Source: CAYJFK01 sp964369475 (GTDB lineage Bacteria; Bacillota; Clostridia; Oscillospirales; Feifaniaceae). Taken from it: a stretch of 64,000 nucleotides of DNA. The DNA is taken from the NCBI GenBank assembly GCA_964369475.1, contig CAYJFK010000005.1, positions 1 to 64,000 on the forward strand, written 5' to 3'. A program made the position numbers and the translations under genes. The notes beneath the pieces were generated by a model. It had not been told where the DNA came from and searched no databases. It was given only the letters and a program-made list of their open reading frames with translations. Positions 55,655 through 64,000 of the stretch are shown one piece after another (within the stretch, counting starts at the first letter, position 1; each line of letters begins with the position of its first letter).

Positions 55655-56917
55655 ATGGCAGACCCTGATATTCCCATTTTGCTGGCAATTATTTTTTGCA
55701 TAGCGCTGTCGGCTTTTTTCTCGTCGACCGAAACGGCATTTTCCAGCCTTAACAAAATTAGGCTAAAAAATCAAGTTAAGAACAACGTGAAAGGCGCAGC
55801 TCTTGCATACGAAATGTCGGAGAAATTCGACAAGGTTTTGTCGACTATATTAATTGGAAACAACATTGTAAATATAGTGTCGGCCTCCCTTGCAACGGTA
55901 TTTTTTACCCAGATTATGGTCGGCAACGAATCGGCCGCCATTACACTGTCGACAGTTGTGATGACAATTACCGTTTTGATCTTCGGCGAGATTACCCCAA
56001 AGACACTTGCAAAGGAATTTCCCGAAAAATTCGCTATTGCCAGCGCACCGACACTTCGCTTTTTCATGATAATACTAACGCCGCTAAACTTCCCTTTTAC
56101 TCTATGGAAGAAACTACTAAACAAGATCTTCAACTTTAAAGAGCAGCCGAGCGTAAGCGACGAGGAGCTTATTACAATTGTTGAAGATGCCGAGGAAAAG
56201 GGTGGTCTTAATGAATACGAGAGCACACTTATTTGCTCTGCCATCGGATTTGACGACAGAGAGGTTGCCGATATTATGACCTCTCGCCCTGATATAGAGG
56301 CCGTCGATGTAAGTCTTTCGATGGAAGAAATAAGAAATTTTTTCTACGAGCACGAGTTTTCTCGCCTTCCTGTTTATGATGGCAATATAGATCGTGTATT
56401 AGGCTTTGTGCATCAGCATGATTTTTACAGAGCTCTGCACGAAGGGGCGACAAGTGTTGAGGGCATTATAAACCCGATTGATGATACAATTTCCACCGCT
56501 AAGATTTCCGACCTATTTAGAAGACTGCAAAAAAGCAAGTCTCACATTTGTATTGTTGTAGACGAGTTTGGCTCTACCATGGGAATTGTTACAATAGAGG
56601 ACATTATAGAGGAGCTTGTAGGCGAGATATACGACGAGCACGACGAAGAAGTTAAAAACTTCACTTACTCCGACGATAATATTTGCACCGTTTTATGTTC
56701 GACCGACATAGATCTGTTTTTTGAGACCTTTAACATCGAGTACGACATAGAAAAGCTTGGCAACATTAAGACTGTTGGCGGTTGGGTTATAGGAATTATG
56801 GGTCATATACCACAAGTTGGAGATGCATTTACATTTAAGGATATTGTCGTTACAGTTTCTAAAACCGACTTTAGAAGGCTACTTGAGATAGAGGTTATAC
56901 CTTCGGATAAAAATTAA
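55655..56917 (+). CDS. CNNM/CorC-family (HlyC-like) ion transporter
   Basis: A 420-residue membrane protein: DUF21 (CNNM) domain with about four helices (about 1-190; SAFFSSTETAFSSLNKIRLK, FGEITPKTLA), a pair of CBS domains (about 205-335; MTSRPDIEAVD, VDEFGSTMGIVTIED) and a C-terminal CorC domain. Homologues export magnesium or cobalt and respond to Mg-ATP. SD is AAGGAG, 10 bases before ATG. It is a single-gene transcript with a possibly regulatory leader. Confidence 0.92.
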   Translation: MADPDIPILLAIIFCIALSAFFSSTETAFSSLNKIRLKNQVKNNVKGAALAYEMSEKFDKVLSTILIGNNIVNIVSASLATVFFTQIMVGNESAAITLSTVVMTITVLIFGEITPKTLAKEFPEKFAIASAPTLRFFMIILTPLNFPFTLWKKLLNKIFNFKEQPSVSDEELITIVEDAEEKGGLNEYESTLICSAIGFDDREVADIMTSRPDIEAVDVSLSMEEIRNFFYEHEFSRLPVYDGNIDRVLGFVHQHDFYRALHEGATSVEGIINPIDDTISTAKISDLFRRLQKSKSHICIVVDEFGSTMGIVTIEDIIEELVGEIYDEHDEEVKNFTYSDDNICTVLCSTDIDLFFETFNIEYDIEKLGNIKTVGGWVIGIMGHIPQVGDAFTFKDIVVTVSKTDFRRLLEIEVIPSDKN

Positions 56918-57026
56918 TTGTTTGTTTGATAATTATTTAACCGCCTTATTCTGTTAAGGTAAGTGAAGTTTTTTGGGATAAATTGTGTAAAATTTTCGAA
57001 TTTACAAATTTTTGTCACATTTACTA

Positions 57027-57055
57027 TTGATTGATTTATTCAAAGGTGCTATAAT
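57027..57055 (+). promoter_or_regulatory. Sigma-A promoter of the FMN-binding lipoprotein gene
   Basis: TTGATT (57027-57032) and TATAAT (57050-57055) with a 17-bp spacer, about 60 bases before the ATG. Confidence 0.78.
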
Positions 57056-57120
57056 ATGTTTTGTATTTGGGAATTAGCCCAAATAATTTTGACCCATTTA
57101 ATTTAGGAGGATTTTAAAAG

Positions 57121-58710
57121 ATGAAGAAAGCACTATCTATTATGCTTGCTCTTGGTCTTGTCGCCCTTGTTGGTTGCGACGAGTCGACACCGGCAGGCGG
57201 CGTAACACCAAACGAGGCATGGGCAGACGGTACATATGAAGTTACTGTCGATGGACAAGAGGGCCCAATGACTGTTGAGACAGTTGTTGAAGCAGGCATA
57301 ATCAAGAGCGTTACTCTTGTTAGCCACAACGAGACAGCAGGCATTGCAGACCCTGCTTTAGAGCAAATTCCAATGTCGATAGTTGGCACAAACAGCGCAA
57401 CTGTTGACCTTGTTGCAGGCGCAACTCTAACATCTAACCGCATCATGGGTGCTGTTGAAGATTGTCTAACTCTTGCTTCGGGCGGAGAGCTTGTAGAAGA
57501 AGTTGTAACATTCGCACCTTTCGCAGCAGACGGTGTTGCAGACGGTACATACACAGGCACAGCTAAGGGCTTTGGCGGTGATGTAACTGTTGAAGCAACA
57601 GTAGCAGGCGGCATGGTTACAGCTCTTGTTGTAACAGGTGACGGCGAAACAGCAGGTATCGGTACAATGGCAATCGACGCAGCTCACACAGGCGTACTAG
57701 ACGGCGTTGCAGGTGCAACAGTAACTATGGACGCTATAAACGCAGCTCTTGAGTCGGCATTTAGCGGCACAAGCGGCGATATGAGTGGTGATATGGTAGT
57801 AGCTCCTGTCTTTACACCATTTGCGGCAGACGGTGTTGCAGACGGCATGTACACAGGCACAGCACAGGGCTTTGGCGGTGAAGTTTCGGTCGAAGCAACA
57901 GTAGCAGGTGGCATGGTTACAGCTCTTGTTGTAACAGCAGATGCTGAGACACCCGGAATTGGTACAATGGCTGTTGATGCAGCTCACACAGGTATCCTAG
58001 ACGGTGTTGCAGGCGCTACTGTAACAATGACAGCCATTAACGAAGCAATCGACGCTGCTCTTGCAGGAGATGTAGCAGAGGGCGATACAGAGGGAGAAAT
58101 AGTAGAAGAAGAACCCACAAGCGGCTTTGCAGCATTTGCAGCTCCTGCTGACGTAGCAGACGGCGACTACACAGCAGAAGCACAGGGCTTTGGCGGTGCA
58201 GTTAAGGTTGAGTTTACAGTTTCGGGCGGCATGGTAACAGCACTTACAGCAACAGGCGATGCAGAGACACCAGGAATTGGCACAAACGCACTTGATGCGG
58301 CTAATGCAGGTAATGTAGACGGCGTTGCTGGTGCTACTGTAACAATGGATGCAATTAACGAAGCCATCGCATCGGTTGCAACTGTTGAAGCACCTGTCGA
58401 AGAGCCCGTTGTCGAAGAGCCCGTTGTTGAGGAGCCTGTTGTTGAAGAACCGGCAGGCAGCGGTCTTGCAGACGGCACATACACAGCATCGTCGGCAGGC
58501 TTTGCAGGTGATGTTTCTGTTACAATAGTAGTAGCAGGCGGCGAAGTAACTTCGATCTCTGCTGAGGGCGCAGGCGAGACACCCGGAATCGGCACAAATG
58601 CTCTTGATGCAGCAAATGCAGGCGATATTTCGGTAGTTGCAGGCGCAACAGTTACATCGAATGCTATCCAAGCAGCATACGATGCAGCAGTAGCACAGGC
58701 TGCAGGCTAA
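57121..58710 (+). CDS. Lipoprotein with five FMN-binding repeats
   Basis: A 529-residue surface lipoprotein. The lipobox LVGC puts the lipid on Cys19. Five FMN_bind-type repeats follow at about 34-118, 138-214, 236-312, 343-418 and 447-525, joined by acidic linkers; the last linker repeats VVEEP four times. Each repeat ends in a D/S-xVAGATxT motif (for example DGVAGATVTM), in which the Thr is where ApbE links FMN covalently in this family. With five sites the protein could act as a multi-flavin electron carrier for extracellular electron transfer, like PplA of Listeria. No ApbE or dehydrogenase gene is in the window. SD is AGGAGG. Confidence 0.88.
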   Translation: MKKALSIMLALGLVALVGCDESTPAGGVTPNEAWADGTYEVTVDGQEGPMTVETVVEAGIIKSVTLVSHNETAGIADPALEQIPMSIVGTNSATVDLVAGATLTSNRIMGAVEDCLTLASGGELVEEVVTFAPFAADGVADGTYTGTAKGFGGDVTVEATVAGGMVTALVVTGDGETAGIGTMAIDAAHTGVLDGVAGATVTMDAINAALESAFSGTSGDMSGDMVVAPVFTPFAADGVADGMYTGTAQGFGGEVSVEATVAGGMVTALVVTADAETPGIGTMAVDAAHTGILDGVAGATVTMTAINEAIDAALAGDVAEGDTEGEIVEEEPTSGFAAFAAPADVADGDYTAEAQGFGGAVKVEFTVSGGMVTALTATGDAETPGIGTNALDAANAGNVDGVAGATVTMDAINEAIASVATVEAPVEEPVVEEPVVEEPVVEEPAGSGLADGTYTASSAGFAGDVSVTIVVAGGEVTSISAEGAGETPGIGTNALDAANAGDISVVAGATVTSNAIQAAYDAAVAQAAG

Positions 58711-58724
58711 GATATAAGTTTTAC

Positions 58725-58758
58725 GAGGTGCGGCAATATTGCCGCACCTCTTTTTTTA
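58725..58758 (+). terminator. Terminator of the FMN-binding lipoprotein gene
   Basis: Perfect stem GAGGTGCGGCAAT with its complement, then a run of eight T. Confidence 0.93.
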
Positions 58759-58789
58759 TTTGTTATAGAGCTATACCCTGTTTAATTTT

Positions 58790-58827
58790 AAAACCGTAGC
58801 TACATTATTTGTCTTAGCTACGGTTTT
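58790..58827. terminator. Second hairpin, 13-bp perfect stem
   Basis: AAAACCGTAGCTA and its complement around a 12-base loop. A or T runs at both ends are short. It may be a backup terminator between two convergent units. Confidence 0.5.
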
Positions 58828-58867
58828 GTTATTTATATAAAAGTAGTCTCCCTTTATCAACAAGCCA

Positions 58868-58902
58868 CAAAAAAAGCAGACAGCACTATACGTGCTGCCT
58901 GC
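58868..58902 (-). terminator. Terminator of the small-gene pair
   Basis: Minus-strand stem GCAGGCAGCAC with GTGCTGTCTGC (one G-T pair), then a run of seven T. It shows that the two small frames upstream are transcribed. Confidence 0.85.
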
Positions 58903-58917
58903 GGTGGCGGAGTGTAT

Positions 58918-59061
58918 TTACTTGTCTTGTGCTTGTTTACTGCTCCGCCTTCTGCGCCCTCTGTGTTTTTGCTCGGGCTCTTTGGGCACTTCCACCTGTA
59001 CAACTTCTTCTATTACAGGCGGAGGTGTTACTACTTTTTTTCGCCTTAGCCTAAGTCTCAC
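58918..59061 (-). CDS. Basic 47-residue protein of unknown function
   Basis: A small minus-strand frame starting at GTG behind GAGGGAA. The product has a basic start (VRLRLRRKK), an acidic Pro/Val-rich middle and a basic end (HRGRRRRSSK). I recognise no family. Support comes from its place 10 bases after the small membrane-protein gene and from the strong terminator just behind it. Confidence 0.5.
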   Translation of the reverse strand: MRLRLRRKKVVTPPPVIEEVVQVEVPKEPEQKHRGRRRRSSKQAQDK

Positions 59062-59071
59062 AATTGTTCCC

Positions 59072-59221
59072 TCATCTGCTACATAGTATTAGATATCCAA
59101 CCCCGATTACAAGTGCCGCCATTAAAACGACGAGCAGAGGGGCAGGCAGAAATGTGCAGAGCAGAATACCTGCGCCGAAAAATATTATTCCAAGACCTAA
59201 TATATCACGGTAAAAACCCAT
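59072..59221 (-). CDS. Small 49-residue membrane protein
   Basis: A minus-strand frame with a strong SD (GGAGGG) before ATG. After MGFYRDILG come two hydrophobic stretches (about 9-25 and 28-46) split by a short Pro turn. I recognise no named family. It is a plausible mother-cell or envelope microprotein and is the first of two small genes ended by the terminator at 58868. Confidence 0.6.
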   Translation of the reverse strand: MGFYRDILGLGIIFFGAGILLCTFLPAPLLVVLMAALVIGVGYLILCSR

Positions 59222-59293
59222 ATTCCGCCCTCCATTTTTCTTCTCTAAAAGCAGTATATGTGGTTTTATGTTATTTGTTACATATTAAATAGT

Positions 59294-59328
59294 AAAGGAG
59301 ATATGCCGTACTCTGACATATCTCCTTT
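59294..59328. terminator. Hairpin after thiN
   Basis: Perfect 12-bp stem AAAGGAGATATG with its complement, 11-base loop, 30 bases after the thiN stop. The downstream T run on the minus strand is weak. Confidence 0.65.
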
Positions 59329-59358
59329 TATTGTAACTACGCTATATTCAAACTTGTG

Positions 59359-59988
59359 CTACGCCGCCAATATTACTATTAGCGCCCCATCTCTTACAGC
59401 TACATGCGCACTATCTTCTATAATATGATTGCTTACACCAAGGGGAAAATTCTCGTCGAGCTCTATTTCATCAAAGGAGTATTCGCACCCTTTTATGGAA
59501 ATGCCACTTGCCTTTTTCCCATAGCAAAAAAGCGAAAAATTAGGATAGTCGTCGTCCTTTTTAACCGTAATGCTGTCATTTTCAATCATGGTCACACAGT
59601 TTTCGGGGCTTATAAGCCAGCCCTTTGCGCCATTGTCGAGAAGGTATCTAAGCGAAACTATATTTGCCATTGTATGATCAAGTCGACCGCCAAGGGCACC
59701 GTATATCATAAAATTTCGCATACCATTCCGCAGCCCATGCTTTATTGCAAGCATTGTGTCGGTGTCGTCCTTTCTTATCGGAAAGGTCTCTATATTGCCC
59801 TCTATCTCCTCGACAGCCCCTTCATAAGAGTCGAAATCGCCTATAATAATGTCGGGCACTATGTTCTGTGCCTTTGCATGTTTGTACCCTGCATCGGCGC
59901 AAATTATGTAATGCTCCTCAAGCGAGCGAATGTCTGCCGCCTCTTTGTCGCTAAGCCCCATTGCGGCAATAATTACGCAGGTCTTCAC
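59359..59988 (-). CDS. thiN: Thiamine pyrophosphokinase
   Basis: A 209-residue enzyme converting thiamine to thiamine pyrophosphate with ATP. ICADAGYKHA, then PDIIIGDFDS, then KDDTDTMLAIKHGL and GALGGRLDHTMANI are the family motifs. The GTG at 59988 overlaps the rsgA stop by one base and has GGGAG upstream; a longer GTG start at 60000 overlaps its own SD. rsgA-thiN is a common Firmicute pair. Confidence 0.93.
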   Translation of the reverse strand: MKTCVIIAAMGLSDKEAADIRSLEEHYIICADAGYKHAKAQNIVPDIIIGDFDSYEGAVEEIEGNIETFPIRKDDTDTMLAIKHGLRNGMRNFMIYGALGGRLDHTMANIVSLRYLLDNGAKGWLISPENCVTMIENDSITVKKDDDYPNFSLFCYGKKASGISIKGCEYSFDEIELDENFPLGVSNHIIEDSAHVAVRDGALIVILAA

Positions 59989-60878
59989 TACTTCTCCCAC
60001 TCCTTTATGTCTCTCACTTCGTTTAGCATTGTTATATAGCTGTTATATCTACTCTGTGCTATAACTCCATTTTCTACCGCATCTTTCACGGCGCAACCCG
60101 GTTCTCTATCGTGGACACAGCCCGAAAAACGGCACTCTCCTATGTAAGACTCGAACTCCTTAAAACAGTGTTCGAGCTCCTCTTTATAGACAGGTTCAAA
60201 GCGCTCTACCGACAGATCGCCATACCCCGGTGTATCGGCAATAATGCCGCCACCAAGGTGAAAGAGCTCTACATGACGTGTCGTGTGCCGTCCTCTTTCG
60301 AGCCTTGCGGAAAGTCCGCCGACCTCCATTTGCACTTTGGAAAAAAGGCGGTTTAAAAGGCTCGACTTGCCAACACCCGACTGCCCAGCAAAGGCGCATA
60401 TGTGCCCATCTATAAGCCGCTCGATCTCATCGACTCCCTCCCCTGTTTCTGCGCTGACAGGGACGACGGTATATCCCGTTTTGCGGTAGTCCTCCACAAG
60501 AGCTGTACTGTCGATAAGGTCGCATTTATTAATAACAATAACGCTCTCTATCCCCTTTTTCTCGCATATCGCCGTCATCTTGTCTATAAGGAGCGGAACG
60601 GGCGTTGGGGTAGTTGCCGCCGCTACTATAAACATTCTGTCGATATTTGCGCATGGAGGTCGAACAAACAAGCTTACTCGTGGTTTTATCTCCTCGATGT
60701 AAGCCTCTTTGTCCCCCTCGTGGGTCACCGTTATGCTAACAAGGTCGCCGGGGAGTGGGGTCTTACCACGTTTTCTAAACAGTCCTCTCGCCTTGCTTGC
60801 GTATATGCCTTGCTCGGTCTCGACATAGTAAAAACCGCCGACACCTCTCATTATTCTGCCATCAAGTGAAATCAACAA
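59988..60878 (-). CDS. rsgA: Ribosome small-subunit GTPase RsgA
   Basis: A 296-residue circularly permuted GTPase for late 30S maturation. It has an N-terminal OB-fold, then G4 VINKCDL before G1 GQSGVGKSSLLNRL and G3 DTPGYG, and a C-terminal zinc-binding part (C-x7-H-x-C type: CRFSGCVHDREPGC). The start is TTG behind AAAGGAG and overlaps the end of prkC by 17 bases. Confidence 0.94.
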   Translation of the reverse strand: MLISLDGRIMRGVGGFYYVETEQGIYASKARGLFRKRGKTPLPGDLVSITVTHEGDKEAYIEEIKPRVSLFVRPPCANIDRMFIVAAATTPTPVPLLIDKMTAICEKKGIESVIVINKCDLIDSTALVEDYRKTGYTVVPVSAETGEGVDEIERLIDGHICAFAGQSGVGKSSLLNRLFSKVQMEVGGLSARLERGRHTTRHVELFHLGGGIIADTPGYGDLSVERFEPVYKEELEHCFKEFESYIGECRFSGCVHDREPGCAVKDAVENGVIAQSRYNSYITMLNEVRDIKEWEK

Positions 60879-62727
60879 ATCCCGACTCCTTTAATGTGTC
60901 ATCAATATATATTTCTACAATTTCAGTGCCTCTGCCCGTTAAGACAATAATTGCAGACCTTTCGGTAGCATAGTGAATTTCGCTGTAAACAGTCTCGCCG
61001 CTCTTTTTTATCTCGAGCGTAAAGGAGGACGGGCTTTGTGGGAAGGAAACGGTTATTTGCTTTTCAACAGGGGCGAGCGAGCCGTCGGATATCTCTATCG
61101 AAACGACCGTTCCCTCGTCTACCTGTGCACCGCTCTCTATTCCCTGATAAACAACGACACCATACGGCTTATCGCTAACCACTTGAGAGACCGAAGCCAC
61201 AAGCCCAACCTGAGTTAGTGCTCCCCTTGCTTCGTTTTCCGTTAAGTCTACAAGGTGCGGCACATAAACTTTCTCGATTTTAGCCCCTTGGCTAACATAT
61301 ATTTCGACAACTTCACCCTCGGCAAGCTCTGCGCCTATGGCAGGTTCTGTTCTTATTACATGATCTTCCACAACGGTATCGCTATACTCTCGCAAAACGC
61401 TCGTCGTAAGCCCTAATTTTTCTATGTCTATCTCGGCCTGAATATAATTCTTACCCTCTACATCGGGCACAACGGCAGTTTTTGGGCCAAGACTTACGCT
61501 AACACGTATATCGGCCCCGGGTTTGACTACCATGCCTTCGACAGGGGACTGACTGAATATTTCCCCTTCTTCGTAGTCGTCGTTGTACACTCGTTGAAGC
61601 TCTACAATTCTAAAGTTGCCATAGTTTTCGACATCGCTGATAACTTCGTCTATATCGAGACCAAGAAGTCTTGGAATTTCAACATCTGTCGGCATCTGCT
61701 CCTCCCACGGTCGTGATACGAGTAGCACGAATGCCGCTGCTAAAATGGCCACTGCCGCCATAATTCCGGTTATTATGCCTACATAACTCTTGCGCCCTTC
61801 TTCGCTATCGAATTCTTCTTCGCTCTTAATTGTCTTAATTGCATCTATATATTTTGTCGGGCTCTCGTCCGACATATATTTATATTCAAATCGGATAGAT
61901 GGGTTTTGCTTAAAGCGTTCTATATCATCTACAAGCGCTTCTGTTGACTCGTAGCGGTTGTCGGGATTTTTTGCCATACATCGGAGTATTATCTCCTCGA
62001 GCCCTTCGGGAATATTTGGGTTGTGCTCTTTGGGTGGCTTTGGCGCAGTTTGAAGTTGCATTAAGGCGACCGACACCGTGTTCTCGGCATCAAAGGGAAG
62101 CTCGCCCGTTAGCATTTCGTACATTACAATTCCGATAGAATAAATGTCCGAACGTGGGTCTGCCCCCTGTGCCGATACTTGCTCAGGGCTTATATAGTGC
62201 ACAGATCCAATTGCCTTATCTGTCATTGTGCTCGTTGCAGCATGGGAAAAACGTGCTATTCCAAAATCGGTCACCTTAATCGAACCGTCTTGAAGTAGCA
62301 TAATATTTTGCGGCTTTATATCCCTGTGAACAATGCCACTATCGTGAGCATGTTTAAGGGCAGAGAGCGTTTGCCCGACCAAAAATAGAGTTTCTCGCCA
62401 GCCGATTTTGCCCTGCTGTTTTATATATTGCTTTAGCGTGATACCGTCGAGGTATTCCATAACGATGTAATACAGATCGTCGTTAAGCGAAACATCGTGT
62501 ATCTTTACAATGTTTTTGTGGTTTAGAATTGATATTGCCTTAGACTCGTTTTCAAATCTCGTCTTAAAACCTTCGTCTTCCAAAAACTCGTATTTTAAAA
62601 CCTTAATAGCCACAGTTTTATCGCTGTGGATGTCAACAGCACGATAGACGACGGCCATGCCGCCGACCCCTACTATGCTCATTATTCTATATCGATCATT
62701 TACTATTTTGCCAATCAGTCGCTCCAA
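60862..62727 (-). CDS. prkC: Ser/Thr protein kinase PrkC with PASTA domains
   Basis: A 621-residue membrane kinase. The kinase domain (about 10-270) has the Gly loop GVGGMAVVY, catalytic HRDIKPQN and DFG. One membrane helix (about 316-337) and three PASTA repeats (about 345-550) that bind muropeptides follow, with an extra beta domain at the end. It senses cell wall fragments and controls growth and spore germination in relatives. The start is TTG with a strong SD (GGGAGGTG). The phosphatase gene lies 13 bases upstream. Confidence 0.95.
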   Translation of the reverse strand: MERLIGKIVNDRYRIMSIVGVGGMAVVYRAVDIHSDKTVAIKVLKYEFLEDEGFKTRFENESKAISILNHKNIVKIHDVSLNDDLYYIVMEYLDGITLKQYIKQQGKIGWRETLFLVGQTLSALKHAHDSGIVHRDIKPQNIMLLQDGSIKVTDFGIARFSHAATSTMTDKAIGSVHYISPEQVSAQGADPRSDIYSIGIVMYEMLTGELPFDAENTVSVALMQLQTAPKPPKEHNPNIPEGLEEIILRCMAKNPDNRYESTEALVDDIERFKQNPSIRFEYKYMSDESPTKYIDAIKTIKSEEEFDSEEGRKSYVGIITGIMAAVAILAAAFVLLVSRPWEEQMPTDVEIPRLLGLDIDEVISDVENYGNFRIVELQRVYNDDYEEGEIFSQSPVEGMVVKPGADIRVSVSLGPKTAVVPDVEGKNYIQAEIDIEKLGLTTSVLREYSDTVVEDHVIRTEPAIGAELAEGEVVEIYVSQGAKIEKVYVPHLVDLTENEARGALTQVGLVASVSQVVSDKPYGVVVYQGIESGAQVDEGTVVSIEISDGSLAPVEKQITVSFPQSPSSFTLEIKKSGETVYSEIHYATERSAIIVLTGRGTEIVEIYIDDTLKESGFVDFT

Positions 62728-62740
62728 TGTGTCACCTCCC

Positions 62741-63469
62741 TTACAGGTTTAATATTACTATCGTCACATTGTCGGTAGCACCTGCCGACATAGCCATGTC
62801 GAGCAAGCTCTCTACCGCAGACTGTATGCCTTCCGTTTCGGAAAGTACATGTTCAATTTGTTTATCAACAACCATATTTGTAAGGCCGTCGCTGCAAAGA
62901 AGAATTTTATCGCCGCTCTTAGCCTCTACTTCAAACAGATCTGCCTCTATACGGTGCTTTGTGCCGAGCGCTCTTGTAATTATGTTGCGCTGAGGGTGTA
63001 TAAGTGCCTCTGCTTCTGTTATGCCGCCACCGTCTAACATCTCTTGAACGACCGAATGATCGTGGGTAATGCGGCTTAGCTCGCCTGCGGAATAGAGGTA
63101 TGCACGGCTGTCCCCTATGCTTGCAACATAAGTATGCTCGCCTTTAATAGCGGCTAATACGGCCGTCGTTCCCATATTGCCATGCTCTAAGTCCTCCTTG
63201 GCACGATTGAAAACGGCACTGTTAGCCTCGTTTAAGGCAGTATTAATCAGGTGGATTGTGCTATCCTCCGTCATGTCCTCTGTGTATGTGTTTACTATAA
63301 CTTCACGTATCTTATCACGGGCAAGACTGCTTGCGATCTCGCCACCCAAAGGGCCACCCATCCCGTCTAAGACAACGGCAAATATACTTCCATGAAGCTC
63401 TATTATGTCGTAGCAATCTTGGTTTTGCTTGCGCACAAGTCCGGTATGTGTCACGCCATTATATTTCAT
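62741..63469 (-). CDS. stp: PP2C-type protein phosphatase (Stp/PrpC)
   Basis: A 242-residue metal-dependent phosphatase with the PPM motifs RKQNQDCY, VLDGMGG, SIGDSRAYL and LCSDGLTNMV and the final DNVT. It removes phosphates placed by PrkC and is encoded just before it. SD GAGGTG lies before ATG. Confidence 0.95.
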   Translation of the reverse strand: MKYNGVTHTGLVRKQNQDCYDIIELHGSIFAVVLDGMGGPLGGEIASSLARDKIREVIVNTYTEDMTEDSTIHLINTALNEANSAVFNRAKEDLEHGNMGTTAVLAAIKGEHTYVASIGDSRAYLYSAGELSRITHDHSVVQEMLDGGGITEAEALIHPQRNIITRALGTKHRIEADLFEVEAKSGDKILLCSDGLTNMVVDKQIEHVLSETEGIQSAVESLLDMAMSAGATDNVTIVILNL

Positions 63470-63529
63470 CCCACACCTCGAAAAATATAATTATTTTGCA
63501 TTATGTGTATCTTTTTAGATAAATTACGA

Positions 63530-63563
63530 TTTAAATGTAAAGTCTTACTTCTTTACATTTAAA
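63530..63563. repeat. AT-rich perfect inverted repeat between rlmN and stp
   Basis: TTTAAATGTAAAG and its complement around 8 bases. It may end or weaken rlmN transcription or serve as an operator; it lacks the GC core of a normal terminator. Confidence 0.5.
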
Positions 63564-63573
63564 ATTAACTCTA

Positions 63574-64000
63574 TTAAGAACTTTCACCATGTCTGCGCCT
63601 AAGCTGACCGCAGGCGGCATCTATATCGCTGCCAAGTTTTCGCCTAACGGTAGAGGTTACACCATATGTCGAGAGTGCCGCTTGAAAACTCTCTATCGCC
63701 GCTCTGCCCGATCCTCTGCCCGATTTTCCATCTACCGAGTTTAGCGGTATAAGGTTTACGTGGCATATCATGTTTTTAATAAGACTGCCAAGCCTTTTTG
63801 CGTGCTCCTTGCTGTCGTTAACACCGTCTATCATTGTGTATTCAAAATATATCTTGCGGCCTGTATTGTTGGCATATCTGCGTGCGGCAGATACGACCTC
63901 GGACACGCCCCATTTATTTGTAACGGGCATTATTTCCTTTCGCTCCTCGTCTGTCGGCGAGTGGAGAGAAATAGACAAAGTTATCTGCATATCCTCCTCC
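63574..64000 (-). CDS. rlmN: 23S rRNA/tRNA adenine-C2 methyltransferase RlmN, 3' part
   Basis: The C-terminal 142 residues of a radical SAM methyltransferase, cut by the window edge. QITLSISLHSPTDEERKEIMPVTNKW, then VNLIPLNSV and the end DIDAACGQLRRRH are typical. The Cys in AACGQL is the methyl-carrying catalytic Cys. It modifies A2503 of 23S rRNA and A37 of some tRNAs. The gene precedes stp and prkC, as in many Firmicutes. Confidence 0.95.
   Translation of the reverse strand, partial: EEDMQITLSISLHSPTDEERKEIMPVTNKWGVSEVVSAARRYANNTGRKIYFEYTMIDGVNDSKEHAKRLGSLIKNMICHVNLIPLNSVDGKSGRGSGRAAIESFQAALSTYGVTSTVRRKLGSDIDAACGQLRRRHGESS

Noticed and set aside
57130..58671. Cys-rich minus-strand frames (up to 224 codons) opposite the FMN-binding gene
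   Set aside because: They mirror the repeated GCA- and ACA-rich codons of the real gene and have no SD.

Overview
The window is chromosomal DNA of a spore-forming member of the Clostridia (Bacillota). Signs of this are the sporulation genes (split spoIVA, sipL, spoIVFA/spoIVFB, yqfC, yqfD, ylbJ), SipL rather than SpoVID as the SpoIVA partner, AGGAGG-type ribosome binding sites, sigma-A promoters of the TTGACA-17-TATAAT type, mother-cell sigma-E-like promoters and a glmS ribozyme. Chemoreceptors, a diguanylate cyclase and an S-layer (SLH) protein suggest a motile cell with an S-layer. The family cannot be named from the sequence alone.

Layout. 1-11 kb is an accessory and signalling region: a membrane diguanylate cyclase, a two-component system followed by a secreted PepSY-repeat protein under a matching promoter/operator, a zinc-ribbon plus clostripain-like protein, a chemoreceptor, and several copies of a hairpin-rich intergenic repeat. 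A tRNA-Pro(GGG) follows. 11-16.6 kb (minus strand) holds a radical SAM pair, spoIVFB, spoIVFA and the 3' four-fifths of spoIVA. 16.6-38.9 kb is a 22,261-bp insertion that interrupts spoIVA. 38.8-41.4 kb has the 5' end of spoIVA, a GDT1-like membrane protein gene and sipL behind a sigma-E-like promoter. 41.8-51.5 kb has a second chemoreceptor, mutS2, recO, era, ybeY, phoH, yqfD, yqfC and the divergent ylbJ. 51.5-57 kb has glmS with its ribozyme, a small Cys protein, a DacF-like protein with altered motifs and a CorC/HlyC transporter. 57-64 kb has a five-repeat FMN-binding lipoprotein, two very small genes, and thiN-rsgA-prkC-stp-rlmN (rlmN runs off the window).

Main discovery. spoIVA is cut at the codon for its Walker B aspartate (Asp97). 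The 5' part (39185 down to 38896) and the 3' part (16634 down to 15446), joined at a shared GA dinucleotide, give an uninterrupted 1,479-nt frame encoding 492 residues, the length I recall for Bacillus subtilis SpoIVA, with Lys30, Thr70, Thr71 and Asp97 in register. The intervening DNA carries three serine recombinases next to one end. Joining its two ends gives an imperfect inverted repeat centred on the same GA, as expected for a large serine recombinase attP site. This resembles the skin element of sigK, but with spoIVA as target and with an unusual cargo: a 4,498-residue SLH-anchored surface protein and a two-component system. A sigma-E-like promoter in front of the recombinase operon has the same geometry as those of sipL and yqfC. 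I infer a developmentally excised element; simple disruption of sporulation is the alternative. I am not aware of a described spoIVA-interrupting element, but I could not search.

How the genes work together. In the joined state sipL, gdt1-like, spoIVA, spoIVFA, spoIVFB and the radical SAM pair would form one tightly packed operon for coat morphogenesis and pro-sigma-K processing. In the integrated state that operon is split, and the distal genes can only be read from the recombinase operon or from promoters not seen here.
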